Of a DNA stretch of 64,000 nt, positions 23,870 through 32,179 are shown piece after piece (the first letter of the stretch is position 1; each line of letters starts with the position of its first letter). Made by a program: the position numbers and the translations under genes. The stretch lies in contig NZ_BBZJ01000016.1 in NCBI RefSeq assembly GCF_001417775.1, positions 412,772 to 476,771 of the forward strand, given 5' to 3'. This DNA is from Streptomyces sp. TP-A0356. GTDB taxonomy: Bacteria > Actinomycetota > Actinomycetes > Streptomycetales > Streptomycetaceae. The notes under the pieces are model-generated. The model worked only from the letters and a program-made list of their open reading frames with translations. It had not been told where the DNA came from and did no database searches.

Positions 23870-24253
23870 TTACCTCACCAGGAGATCCAGCAACCGCTCC
23901 GTCTCGGCCGCAGGATCTGCGGTCAGCCCGGTGTGCACCGGCCCGGGCTGGACGACCGTCGAGCGGGGCGCGATCAGCCAGCGGAAGCGCCGACCCGCGT
24001 CGTCGAGCGCCGCCTGCCCGGCCGCCGCGCCCCCGGCGCACACGCTCTCGACGGCGCGGAGCGCGGCGCGCACGCCGGCCACGTCCGCGCCCGGGTCCAG
24101 CGCCAGCAGCTTTCCCTCGTCCAGATGCGTCCGGGCGGCGACGAACGACTGGGCGCGGCAGTAGACCAGTACGCCCGCGTTGACGCACTCACCGCGTTCG
24201 ACCCGTGGCACGACCCTCAGCAGCGCGTACTCGAAGACGTCCCGCTCGGTCAT
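23870..24253 (-). CDS. DUF3037 protein
   Basis: The 127-residue protein opens DVFEYALLRVVPRVERGECVNAGVLVYCRA, the DUF3037 core, followed by a helical ALDPGADVAGVRAALRAVE and ending with TERLLDLLVR. It is encoded immediately downstream of a HipA-family kinase gene (14-base gap). That pairing is widespread in bacteria, but the biochemical role of DUF3037 is not established. Substrate or regulator of the kinase is a reasonable guess. GTG and ATG frames upstream are shadows. Confidence 0.82.
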   Translation of the reverse strand: MTERDVFEYALLRVVPRVERGECVNAGVLVYCRAQSFVAARTHLDEGKLLALDPGADVAGVRAALRAVESVCAGGAAAGQAALDDAGRRFRWLIAPRSTVVQPGPVHTGLTADPAAETERLLDLLVR

Positions 24254-24267
24254 GCGTCCTTCCGAGC

Positions 24268-25041
24268 TCACTTGCCCCCCTGGAGGGTCTCGATGCCCCG
24301 GATGCGTTCGTGGATGACGGCGGCGCGGGCGAGCAGCGGCCGCGCGTACGCCCGGCGCAGCGCGTCCGGGGTGTCGAAGCCCGCCTCCCCGGTCAGCCAC
24401 TCGTCCGGGATCGCGGCGGTCACCTCGGTCAGCAGTTCCTCGGTGACGAGCGGGGCCAGCTCGGCGGCGGCGCCCGCCACGTCCGGCGCGAAGGGGGCGA
24501 GGGCGTGGTCGGAGGCGTCGTAGGGCCTTGCGGCGGAGGCCTCGGCGCCGGGCCAGTTGTGGTGCCAGATCATGGTGGCGCCGTGGTCGATGAGCCACAG
24601 GTCGCCGTGCCACATCAGCAGGTTGGGGTTGCGCCAGGAGCGGTCGACGTTGCCCACGAGCGCGTCGAACCAGACGATGCGCCCGGCCTCCTGGGAGCCG
24701 ACCTCGAAGGCGAGCGGGTCGAAGCCGATCGCGCGGCTGAGGAAGTCCATGCCGAGGTTGCGTCCGCCGCTCGCCTTGAGCAGCTCCTGCACCTCCTGGT
24801 CGGGCTCGCCCAGACCCAGCACCGGGTCGAGGTGGATGGTCACCAGTCCGGGCACCCGCAGGCCGAGCCGGCGGGCCAGTTCCCCGCAGACGACTTCCGC
24901 GACGAGCGTCTTGCGACCCTGTCCGGCGCCGGTGAACTTCATGACGTAGGTCCCGAGATCGTCGGCCTCGACGAGCCCCGGCAGCGATCCGCCCTCACGC
25001 AGGGGGGTGATGTAGCGGGTCACGGTGACCTCTTTCAACAT
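24268..25041 (-). CDS. HipA-family Ser/Thr kinase-like protein
   Basis: The 257-residue protein has a kinase-like fold. Lys35 in TYVMKF may bind ATP, FDALVGNVDRSWRNPNLL (about 126-142) resembles the HipA catalytic loop with Asp and Asn, and LWLIDHG (about 148-154) provides the metal Asp. There is no HipB antitoxin gene; instead a DUF3037 gene follows. In related systems HipA phosphorylates glutamyl-tRNA synthetase, but this shorter family is not shown to do so. An internal GTG at 25023 with GAGG upstream is an alternative start. Confidence 0.8.
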   Translation of the reverse strand: MLKEVTVTRYITPLREGGSLPGLVEADDLGTYVMKFTGAGQGRKTLVAEVVCGELARRLGLRVPGLVTIHLDPVLGLGEPDQEVQELLKASGGRNLGMDFLSRAIGFDPLAFEVGSQEAGRIVWFDALVGNVDRSWRNPNLLMWHGDLWLIDHGATMIWHHNWPGAEASAARPYDASDHALAPFAPDVAGAAAELAPLVTEELLTEVTAAIPDEWLTGEAGFDTPDALRRAYARPLLARAAVIHERIRGIETLQGGK

Positions 25042-25059
25042 GTCCCCAGGCCACCCGTC

Positions 25060-25310
25060 TCTTCAGCCTTGCGATCCACGACCAACTTCGGAGGGGAGGA
25101 GCAGCGGGAATCGTCCGTCGACGGCCCTGGGGAGAACCTGGGGAGTCTTGGCTGGCATGCGACTCCCCCTGCCTCCCGAGCAGTCCGTCTATGGCGGTGC
25201 GACCCTTGCTTCCGGCCTCCGGCATGAAGTGAGCATAGTAACCGAGGGTGATCGCGGGCGAGGAGTGCCCGAGCCACCGCGCCAAGGTCACGATCGAGGC
25301 ACAGGTGTGC
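25060..25310 (-). pseudogene. C-terminal relic of a tyrosine-type integrase
   Basis: One minus-strand frame reads TCASIVTLARWLGHSSPAITLGYYAHFMPEAGSKG followed by AIDGLLG. This is the last part of an actinobacterial tyrosine recombinase: the conserved LGHSS box and the nucleophile Tyr in GYYAHF. The core-binding domain and the catalytic Arg-Lys-His part are missing, and it joins abruptly to the lectin gene end at about 25315. It marks a former integrative element. No tRNA or att repeat is recognisable at its side. Confidence 0.75.
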
Positions 25311-25317
25311 GGCACCA

Positions 25318-26109
25318 TCACGCCGAGCGTCGCTGGAACCGCTGGTTGGCACCGGCGCCGCAGGGCCACTGGATGAGGCGGGCGCCGTTGGCGGTGGAGG
25401 CGTCCGAGACGTCGAGGCACTTGCCGCTGTGCCGGGCCACCAGGCGGTAGTGGCCGCCCCCCTGGTCCTGGAACTGCCACTGCTGGTTGGTGCCGGTGGT
25501 GCAGTGGTACTGGTTCACGTAGGCGCCGTCGGCGGTGGAACCGCCCGCGACGTCGAGGCACTTGCCGCTGTGCTGAGCGAGGACGCGGACGTAGCCGCCG
25601 CCCGCGTCCTGCAGCCGCCACTGCTGGTTGAGGCGGCCGTTGCAGGTGTACTGCAGGGCAGTCGCGTTGTCGGCGGCGGAGTTGTCGGTGATGTCCAGGC
25701 ACTTGCCACTGTGTTCGGCCACGAGGTCGTAGTACGGGCCGCCGCCCACGCCGGTGACCGTGCCGGCCGCGGTGTCGATGGCGATCTGCGGATACCAGGG
25801 CAGATTCATCGTGGTCCTGGTGGGAAAGGCCAGCGGAAGCCAGACGTACTGGGAGTCGCTGACGGTGCCGCCCATGGAGTTGCCCCAGCGGTCGCCCATG
25901 TAGAAGTACGACGTGCCCGAAGTTCCCTGGACAGACAGCACGTACGCGGTCTGGGACCCATAGGCGGTGGCGTCGCCGACGTCGGTGAAGGCGGTCCAGG
26001 GCCCGGCCAGGCTGGTGGCGGTGGCGTACTTCTGCTGGTTGGGGTTCCAGCCGCTGGTGCCGGACGTCAGCAGCCCCCGCAGTGCGTTCGCCGTCCGGGA
26101 GTCGCTCAT
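25318..26109 (-). pseudogene. 5'-truncated GH43-type secreted glycosidase with ricin-B lectin tail
   Basis: The last 263 codons of a larger enzyme remain. The start, LLTSGTSGWNPNQQKYATATSL, lies inside the GH43 five-bladed propeller (GWNPN box, then SYFYMGDRWGN). Three ricin-B/CBM13 repeats follow, each with SGKCLD and a QQW or NQRF motif. The N-terminal propeller with the catalytic Asp/Glu and the signal peptide are gone, so it cannot be secreted or active. An ATG at 26109 overlaps the upstream LysR stop as ATGA. That makes translation of a cytosolic lectin fragment conceivable but unlikely to matter. Confidence 0.75.
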
Positions 26110-26957
26110 TCGCGGTAGGCGGCCGTCGCGATCTGGACGAACGACCGGATCATCGGGTTCGCGTCGCCTTCGTTCCACGCCGCCACGACGCGGCTCGGCG
26201 CCATGTCGATCATAGGCACCACGGCCAGCTCCTCGGGTGGGTGGTGCCCGAGCGGGGTCATCCCGACCGTGCCGTTCCAGAGCACGGCCTGCAAGCACTC
26301 CTGGACGGCGCGCACCACCGGACCCTCGCGAGGCTCGCCGCCGTTCCAGTACGACTGCCAGATCGGGTCGGTGCCGTCCGGGAACTGGAACCAGGGCCGG
26401 TCGGCCAAGTCGGCCAGAGTCAGGTGGTCGCGGCGGGCCAGCGGATCGTCGGCGCGCAGCACCGCGCCCACCGGGTCGGCGCGCAGCTCGTGCACCGTCA
26501 GGCCGGTCTCGTCGAACGGCGCGCGGGTCAGGGCGACGTCGACCAGTCCGGCGCGCAGCCCGCAGGTCGGATCGGTCAGGTCGGTCTCGCGGACGCGGAC
26601 CTCGACACCCGGGTGCCGTCGGCGATACTCGGCGGCCAGCCGCGTCGCGCCCCGGTCGGAGCTGTCGCCCAGGATGCCGACGGTGATGGTCGCGGCGCCG
26701 GCCGCCGCGGCCACGCGTATGCGGGCCTGGTCGGCCCGATCCAGCAGGGTACGCGCCTCGTCCAGCAGCGCCGCCCCGGCCGGGGTGAGCGTGACGCCTG
26801 CGGCGGAGCGGTGCAGCAGAACGGCACCGAGGTCGGCCTCCAGCTGCTTGATCGCCCGGCTCAGCGGCGGCTGGCTCATGTGCAGCCGGGCGGCGGCCCG
26901 GCCGAAGTGGAGTTCCTCGGCGACGGCCACGAAATAGCGCAGCGTGCGTAGATCCAT
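26106..26957 (-). CDS. LysR-family transcriptional regulator
   Basis: The 283-residue protein has the LysR N-terminal helix-turn-helix (LRYFVAVAEELHFGRAAARLHMSQPPLSRAIKQLEADLG) and an effector-binding domain with two alpha/beta lobes. The ATG at 26957 gives the canonical MDLRTLRYF start. It is intact while both neighbours are broken, so it may have lost its target genes. The divergent side is the frameshifted hemA paralogue, a possible former target. Confidence 0.88.
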   Translation of the reverse strand: MDLRTLRYFVAVAEELHFGRAAARLHMSQPPLSRAIKQLEADLGAVLLHRSAAGVTLTPAGAALLDEARTLLDRADQARIRVAAAAGAATITVGILGDSSDRGATRLAAEYRRRHPGVEVRVRETDLTDPTCGLRAGLVDVALTRAPFDETGLTVHELRADPVGAVLRADDPLARRDHLTLADLADRPWFQFPDGTDPIWQSYWNGGEPREGPVVRAVQECLQAVLWNGTVGMTPLGHHPPEELAVVPMIDMAPSRVVAAWNEGDANPMIRSFVQIATAAYRE

Positions 26958-27002
26958 GACCTGTGACGATACCCGCACGGTATCGGTGCCAAATCACCGC
27001 AT

Positions 27003-28248
27003 TCAGCTGGTACCCAACATCGGCTTCATCGCTCGGCCCCCCGGTGAGCCCGCGAGTTCCTTCACCCGCACGGTCGGCGCGTGCAGGAGCTTGTCCACCA
27101 CCCGCCGCACGGCCTGGGCTATCTCATCGAGCGCGTGCCCGCTCAGCCCGTCGGAGGTCAGCCGGCCAGCCTGGCCAGCTCGGCGTCGACCACGCCGGCC
27201 GCCTTGGCTCGCAGCGCGACCACCGTGGGAGCGACCCGGACGGCGTCGACCGCCGACTTGTACGCGGCCAGTTCGGCATCCAGGATCGCCCGCACCGCAG
27301 CGACGTCATCGGTCCTGGCGGCAGTCCGGTATGCGCTGAGCGTGTCCATGCCGACCACCGTCACGCCGGGCAGGTCCGCCACGGCGGGCTCCACGTCGCG
27401 GGGCAGCGCCAGGTCCAGGAGCACCAGGGTGCCGCGCCGCCGGGCGGGCATCATGTCCGCCGTGATCACGTGCCCGGTCGCGCTGGTGCAGCAGATCACG
27501 ACGTCCGCCTCCGCGATGACGGCGGGCAGGTCATCCAGCCCGGCGGCCCGGGTCACCGCCGTACCCGGCCGGGCGGCCAGCCGCTCCGCCTTCCGGCGCG
27601 TCCGGTCGGCCACCACGATGCTGGCCGCGCCGCTCCTGGCCGCGGTCGCCACCGCCAGGCCGCCCATCGACCCGGCCCCGACCACCAGCACATCCCGGCC
27701 CGCCAGGCCCAACCCGTCCAGGCTCGGGGAGGCCAGCTCCACCGCCAGGCTCAGCAGGCTGGCCCCGGCCCGGCCGATCCCGGTCTCGGCCCGGGCCCGC
27801 TTGGCCGCCCGCAGCGCGAGCCGACCGAGGTCGCCAGGACCCGTCCGATGGTGCCCTGCCGGTCGGCCAGCTTGATCGCCGTGCGCACCTGGCCGACGAT
27901 CTGCTCCTCGCCCACCACCACCGAATCCAGCCCGCAGGCCACGGCCAGCAGGTGGCTCACCGCGCGGTCCTCGTAGTACACGTACAGGTGGGGGATCAGG
28001 TCACCGACGGGGACACCGGAGTGGCGCGCCAGCAGCTCGCAGATCGCCGTCACGCCGGCGTGAAATCGGTCCACGTCGGCGTACACCTCGATCCGGTTGC
28101 ACGTCGAGACCACGAACACCTCGGCCACGGGCTCGGCCTGCGCCACATCATGCAGCAGCTTGCTGAGCGTGTCCCCGGTCACCGAGGCCCGTTCCAGGAC
28201 CGCCACCGGCGTGCTCTTGTGGCTCAGGCCCAGCACCAGCACGCTCAC
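27003..28248 (-). pseudogene. hemA: Glutamyl-tRNA reductase paralogue with two frameshifts
   Basis: The first frame (28248 down to about 27830) starts SVLVLGLSHKSTPVAVLE and keeps the catalytic Cys50 in STCNRIEVY and GEEQIVGQV. It then shifts: the next frame supplies LALRAAKRARAETGIGRAG, the NADPH domain VLVVGAGSMGGLAV and the C-terminus to about 27158. It shifts again to a third frame with [29 protein letters not shown]. All three pieces together are a full-length enzyme that makes glutamate-1-semialdehyde for 5-aminolevulinate. The housekeeping hemA lies elsewhere in Streptomyces, so this is a dispensable extra copy. Sequencing error at both sites cannot be excluded. Confidence 0.85.
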
Positions 28249-28478
28249 CGGTCCTCCTCGTCTCCGTCAGCCATACCTAAGCCTCCGGCCCGGATTGGTG
28301 AACGCGCATCGCCTGATCCTGGTGATGTGCAGCGACCGCCGGCGAACCCGGCTGCTGAGGGGTTCTCAGGTCAAGAGGCTGCCGGCTTTCGCAACCGGCA
28401 GGCATGTGAGGCGAGCCAGACCTTCAGGAGCACCGCCACCGGCGCAGTCGGCAGATGTACGCTCCGGGAGTGCTTGGG

Positions 28479-29015
28479 ATGCCGGACAACGGGGTTGCCG
28501 ATGATCTGCCCGAGTGGCGCATGCCGCCGCGGTTGATCGGCGGATACGTCACGGGACCGGTACTCATTGGACGCTCGGATGGGTTCGTGGTGGCCGTCCG
28601 GCAGGTCCTGGCGTATCCGGTCGGCGTCGAGATCGAGGTCGAGGCGCATACGCGCGGATCCTCACCCGGCGGTATGCCGCCTGTCGCAGTTGGCCCGTGG
28701 TATCCGCAACCGTGTTTCCGTGTCCGCTTCGCCGACGGGCGGGAAGCGGCACAGGATGACGAGACGGGCCTACGCGGCGGGCGTGGGCCAATGCTGGTGG
28801 TGAGCAAGTCCGAGTACGGCTCGAGCGGTCCGGATGACCGCGAGGACATGCGCCTGACTCTGTGGATATGGCCACTGCCACCGCCGGGGCCGTTGACCGT
28901 GACGTGCGCGTGGCCCCAGCGCGGGTTTCAAGACGCCAGCCTTGTCCTGGACGCGGACGCGATTCAGGCCGCTGCCGGCCAGGCTCAACCGTTCTGGCCG
29001 GAACCGAGCCCCTGA
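28479..29015 (+). CDS. Conserved actinobacterial hypothetical protein
   Basis: The 178-residue protein has no known domain that I recognise. It is beta-rich, with FVVAVRQVLAYPVGVEIEVEAHTRG, W-P-P-FRVRFADGR and a proline-rich turn LWIWPLPPPGPLTVTCAWPQRG before a short C-terminal helix. Similar proteins are frequent in actinobacterial mobile and accessory regions. I prefer the ATG at 28479, which has GGGAG about 9 bases upstream, to the ATG at 28455. It has no signal peptide. Confidence 0.6.
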   Translation: MPDNGVADDLPEWRMPPRLIGGYVTGPVLIGRSDGFVVAVRQVLAYPVGVEIEVEAHTRGSSPGGMPPVAVGPWYPQPCFRVRFADGREAAQDDETGLRGGRGPMLVVSKSEYGSSGPDDREDMRLTLWIWPLPPPGPLTVTCAWPQRGFQDASLVLDADAIQAAAGQAQPFWPEPSP

Positions 29016-29339
29016 ACAGTCATGTGCACGACCAGCGCCGACAGCTCCGAAAGCGCCGTGCTTACAAGGTCGTTGACATCCCTCCTGCGATGCCGACGAC
29101 GCCAGTCACGACTCGTCGCCACCGCAAGCACGTCAGACAGTGCGCCACCCCTGGGACGACAGAACCGAAGGCGCGTCCCGTCGCGTGCTGTACGCGGGCC
29201 ACATCTGCTGCGTAAGCAGCGTGACTTACGGTCCGCTGATCCCGAACGGGTCAAGATGTGGACGCCGTCTGAACGGCCACCGCCCGGGGGCCGTACCACC
29301 GTGCAGATCGACGAGACATCCGTGGAAGGGAACGTCAGC
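29016..29339. other. Intergenic region upstream of Rieske gene
   Basis: No convincing gene is seen. Both strands hold short frames with weak codon bias. The local GC content is lower than in the flanks. It contains the promoter of the Rieske lipoprotein; I cannot pin its boxes. Confidence 0.5.
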
Positions 29340-29858
29340 ATGACCAGCGAATCGCTTCAGCCCGCCTCGACACCCGCCCGGCGCGCGGTCGTGGCGGCGG
29401 TCGGCGCCACAGGGCTCGCCGTCGCGCTGACCGCGTGCGGGGGCTCGGACAACAAGTCCTCGTCGAGCTCCTCCGACACGCAGAACGGCGGCTCCCCGAG
29501 CAGCACCGCGGGCAGCACCGCGGGCAGCGGCGGCACCGGCGGCGGTGACAACGTCTCGGGCGGCTCCGGCGGCACAGTCCTGGCGAAGACCGCGGACATC
29601 CCCCAGGGCGGCGGCAAGGTCTTCGCCGACCAGGGTGTCGTGGTGACCCAGCCGAAGGCCGGCGAGTTCAAGGCGTTCTCCTCCAAGTGCACCCACCGGG
29701 GCTGCGCGGTGACGGGCATCGCCGACGGCGTGATCACCTGCCCGTGTCACAACAGCCACTTCTCCGCCACCGACGGCAGTGTGAAGAAGGGTCCGGCGAC
29801 GCAGCCGCTGCCCGCCGCGAAGATCACCGTGGCCGGGGGCGAGATCAAGCTCGCGTGA
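29340..29858 (+). CDS. Rieske [2Fe-2S] iron-sulfur lipoprotein
   Basis: The 172-residue protein begins with a twin-Arg signal (PARRAVVAAVGATGLAVALTAC), whose Cys33 fits a lipobox, suggesting Tat export then lipidation. A Ser/Gly linker leads to a Rieske fold. Cluster ligands are Cys117 and His119 (CTHRGC) and Cys134 and His137 (CPCHNSHF), with Cys122/Cys136 as the disulfide. It is a stand-alone electron carrier outside the membrane, not part of a bc1 operon here. GGAAGGG precedes the ATG. Confidence 0.9.
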   Translation: MTSESLQPASTPARRAVVAAVGATGLAVALTACGGSDNKSSSSSSDTQNGGSPSSTAGSTAGSGGTGGGDNVSGGSGGTVLAKTADIPQGGGKVFADQGVVVTQPKAGEFKAFSSKCTHRGCAVTGIADGVITCPCHNSHFSATDGSVKKGPATQPLPAAKITVAGGEIKLA

Positions 29859-29877
29859 CCTCGTGACCCCGCGCCTC

Positions 29878-30531
29878 TCAGGCACGCGCCGTCCGGCCTG
29901 GTGCTCCGAGGCAGGCCAGCACCTCGTCCGTGGTCGCGACCGTGGCGACCAGGGCGAGGGTGTTGCGGATGATCGCGGGGGTGTAGTCGGAGGGCACCCC
30001 CGCGATGGCGTCCGCGGGCACGACGGCGGCGTAGCCGCGGTTGACGGCGTCGAACACCGCGTTGGGGATCGCCACGTTGGCCGAGACGCCGGTGACGATC
30101 AGGGTGCGGCAGCCCAGGTTGCGCAGCAGCGCGTCGACCTCGGTGCCCGTCAGCGGCGACAGACCGTGCAGCCGGCGTACGACGAAGTCCTCTTCCGTCA
30201 CCTCGATGGGCGGCGCGACGCGTACCGCCGAGGTGCCGGACAACTGCTGGACCGGGAGCCGTTCGGCCGCGCGGAAGAGCCGGGCGTTACGGCTCGCGCC
30301 CCGGCCGTCCGGGCGGCGCTCGGCGACCGCGTGGATCACCTGCACCCCGCCCTCGTGCGCGGCGGCGACCAGCCGGGCCACATTGGCGAGGGCGCCCGAG
30401 GAGCGTGCCTCCTCGGCGAGCTCGGGCAGCGCCCCGTCCGGGCCCACGACGCCCTGCTGGCACTCGACGGTGAGCAGCACCGTGGTCCGGGGTTCGAGGA
30501 GTTCGCCGAGGTGGTCGTGTTGCTGGGGCAC
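29878..30531 (-). CDS. Isochorismatase/cysteine-hydrolase-fold protein with altered active site
   Basis: The 217-residue protein has the isochorismatase fold: strand TTVLLTVECQQG, helix ALANVARLVAAAHEGGVQVIHAVAE, and TLIVTGVSANVAIPNAVFDAVNRGY. The usual Asp-Lys-Cys triad appears changed: the Asp position is Glu23, the Lys region reads FVVRRLHG, and the Cys position is Ala154. Catalysis by the normal mechanism is therefore doubtful. GGAGG precedes the GTG at 30531. It is divergent from a PPOX gene, with a 17-base palindrome between them. Confidence 0.82.
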   Translation of the reverse strand: MPQQHDHLGELLEPRTTVLLTVECQQGVVGPDGALPELAEEARSSGALANVARLVAAAHEGGVQVIHAVAERRPDGRGASRNARLFRAAERLPVQQLSGTSAVRVAPPIEVTEEDFVVRRLHGLSPLTGTEVDALLRNLGCRTLIVTGVSANVAIPNAVFDAVNRGYAAVVPADAIAGVPSDYTPAIIRNTLALVATVATTDEVLACLGAPGRTARA

Positions 30532-30641
30532 GGTTCGCCTCCGGGGGCGCCGGTGACGACGGCATGGCTGCCTTGTCGTCGACGGTCGGGAGCGGCGAGC
30601 GTAACGACCATTGCGGACGGACGGAAGACACATCATGCTCT

Positions 30642-30658
30642 TCTGACGTGACGTCAGA
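30642..30658. promoter_or_regulatory. 17-base perfect palindrome in a divergent promoter
   Basis: TCTGACGTGACGTCAGA has perfect 8-base arms around a central G. It sits between the starts of the isochorismatase-like and PPOX genes, 43 bases before the latter, as an operator would. Thirteen of its bases recur in the repeat array at 10061-10096. Confidence 0.6.
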
Positions 30659-30700
30659 GGATCTCCCCGACACGACGTGGGAGAAGAGGAGGGGGACCGT

Positions 30701-31168
30701 ATGACCGACACTCAGCGCCGGGGCCGGAAGATCATGATGACGCCCGGTGAGCTGGACGAATTCCTCACCACCCAGCGCACCTGCCGGGTGGCGACGGTGT
30801 CGGCCGACGGCGCCCCGCACGTGAGCGCCCTGTGGTTCGCCTGGGACGGAACCTCGCTGTGGTTGTACTCCGTCGTGCGCAGCAAGCGCTGGGCCGATCT
30901 GCGCCGTGACCCGCGGGTCGCCGTCGTCATCGACACGGGCGAGGAGTACGACCACCTGCGCGGCGCCGAGCTGTCCGGCACGGTGGAGTTCGTGGGCGAG
31001 ATCCCGCGCACCGGGGAGCTGTGCGCCGAACTCGACGTCCCGGAGATGCTGTTCGCCCGCAAGAACTTCGGCCTGGAGGAGATGCCGCACGACGGCAGCC
31101 ACGCCTGGCTGCGGCTGACGCCGAAGAAGATCGTCTCCTGGGACTTCCGCAAGCTGGGCTCGCTGTAG
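30701..31168 (+). CDS. PPOX-class (split-barrel) flavin/F420-dependent enzyme
   Basis: The 155-residue split beta-barrel protein has the signature ELDEFLTTQRTCRVATVSADGAPHVSALWFAWDG, a basic phosphate-binding stretch SKRWADLRRDPRVAVVID, and the closing KKIVSWDFRKLG. Small actinobacterial members usually use F420 or FMN to reduce or oxidise unknown substrates. AGGAGG precedes the ATG at 30701. It shares its promoter region with the cysteine-hydrolase-like gene. Confidence 0.84.
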   Translation: MTDTQRRGRKIMMTPGELDEFLTTQRTCRVATVSADGAPHVSALWFAWDGTSLWLYSVVRSKRWADLRRDPRVAVVIDTGEEYDHLRGAELSGTVEFVGEIPRTGELCAELDVPEMLFARKNFGLEEMPHDGSHAWLRLTPKKIVSWDFRKLGSL

Positions 31169-31196
31169 ACCGGCCGACGGCGCGCATCTTCGCCGG

Positions 31197-32105
31197 TCAA
31201 CCGTCCGAGACCGCCCGTCCCGCCGCCCGCAGCGCCTCCACCGCCGCCCGGATCGACGGGCGGCGGTCGGCGTCGGCCCGCCACACCACGTAGACGTGGC
31301 GCCGCACCCGCTGCCGCACCGGCACCATGACCACCCCGGCCGGCACCGGATCGCGCCCGAGCCGGGGCGCGACGCACACACCGAGCCCGGCGGCGACCAG
31401 CCCCAGCTGGGTGTGCGTCTCGCCGGCCCAGTGGCCGATGCACGGCTCGACGCCCTTGGAACGCAGGGTGAACACGAGCCACTCGTGGCAGAACTCGCCC
31501 TCGCCCCAGGTGATCCACTCGTCGTCGGCGAACTCCCCGAGGTCGACCTCCGTACGGTCCGCGAGCCGGTGTCCGGCCGGCAGCGCCACATCGGCGGGAT
31601 CGTCGAGGATCGCCGCCTTCACCAGACCCTCGGGCAGCGGCATCGGCTTGTTGTACCAGTCGAGGACGATCGCGAGATCGAGGTCACCGCGCACCACGCC
31701 GGCGACCCCGGCCTCGGGTTCCAGCTCGCACGAGCGCAGCCGCAGCGCGGGGTGAGCGGCGCGCAGGGCGGCCAGCACGGTCGGGAACAGCCCGCGCGCC
31801 GCGGTGGGGAAGGCCGACAGGCGCAGCTCACCGGCCACCTGTCCGCTCTGTGCCTCCAGGTCGGCCTGGGCGAGTTCGACCTGCGACAGGATGCGTGCCG
31901 CGTGATCGGCGAGCAGCCGGCCGGCGTCCGTGAGCCGTACCCCCCGCCCGTTCCTGGCCAGCAGTTGCTGCCCCACTTCCCGCTCCAGCTTGGCCATCTG
32001 CTGGGAGACGGCCGAGGTCGTGACGTGCAGGCCCTCGGCCGCGCCACTGACCGAGCCGTGTCGGGCCAGGGCATCGAGCGTGCGCAGGCGCTCCAGGTTC
32101 AACAT
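31197..32105 (-). CDS. LysR-family transcriptional regulator
   Basis: The 302-residue protein has the N-terminal helix-turn-helix MLNLERLRTLDALARHGSVSGAAEGLHVTTSAVSQQMAKLERE and a periplasmic-binding-like effector domain. It is divergently arranged with an EamA exporter, and a T-N11-A palindrome lies in the 74-base gap. That is the classic layout for a LysR protein that activates a neighbouring exporter and represses itself. The start is ATG at 32105. Confidence 0.9.
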   Translation of the reverse strand: MLNLERLRTLDALARHGSVSGAAEGLHVTTSAVSQQMAKLEREVGQQLLARNGRGVRLTDAGRLLADHAARILSQVELAQADLEAQSGQVAGELRLSAFPTAARGLFPTVLAALRAAHPALRLRSCELEPEAGVAGVVRGDLDLAIVLDWYNKPMPLPEGLVKAAILDDPADVALPAGHRLADRTEVDLGEFADDEWITWGEGEFCHEWLVFTLRSKGVEPCIGHWAGETHTQLGLVAAGLGVCVAPRLGRDPVPAGVVMVPVRQRVRRHVYVVWRADADRRPSIRAAVEALRAAGRAVSDG

Positions 32106-32136
32106 GTAAGCAATGCTACGAGGTACCGGGAGCGAA

Positions 32137-32157
32137 ATCTCGATTGTCCTACGAGAT
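32137..32157. promoter_or_regulatory. LysR-type T-N11-A operator
   Basis: ATCTCG-N9-CGAGAT is a perfect inverted repeat with the LysR consensus T-N11-A at its core. It lies in the divergent gap between the LysR gene and the EamA exporter. Confidence 0.65.
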
Positions 32158-32166
32158 CGACTGAGC

Positions 32167-32172
32167 CAGAGT
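32167..32172 (+). promoter_or_regulatory. Putative -10 box CAGAGT for leaderless exporter gene
   Basis: CAGAGT ends 7 bases before the ATG at 32180, directly after the LysR operator. No Shine-Dalgarno is seen. Confidence 0.4.
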
Positions 32173-32179
32173 TACGGCC

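Noticed and set aside
25318..26997. A 559-codon minus-strand ORF joining LysR-region and lectin
   Set aside because: The upstream part is an out-of-frame shadow of the LysR gene; only the part after 26109 is real GH43-lectin sequence.
25000..29000. Att site repeats bounding the decayed block
   Set aside because: I could not find matching direct repeats at its edges by eye.
28985..29341. Minus-strand ORF of 118 codons opposite the Rieske promoter
   Set aside because: Weak codon bias, no ribosome-binding site, overlap with the neighbouring gene end, no recognisable family.
29878..31168. Nicotinamidase-type salvage operon
   Set aside because: The hydrolase-like gene lacks the catalytic Cys and the PPOX gene is divergent, so no pathway can be stated.
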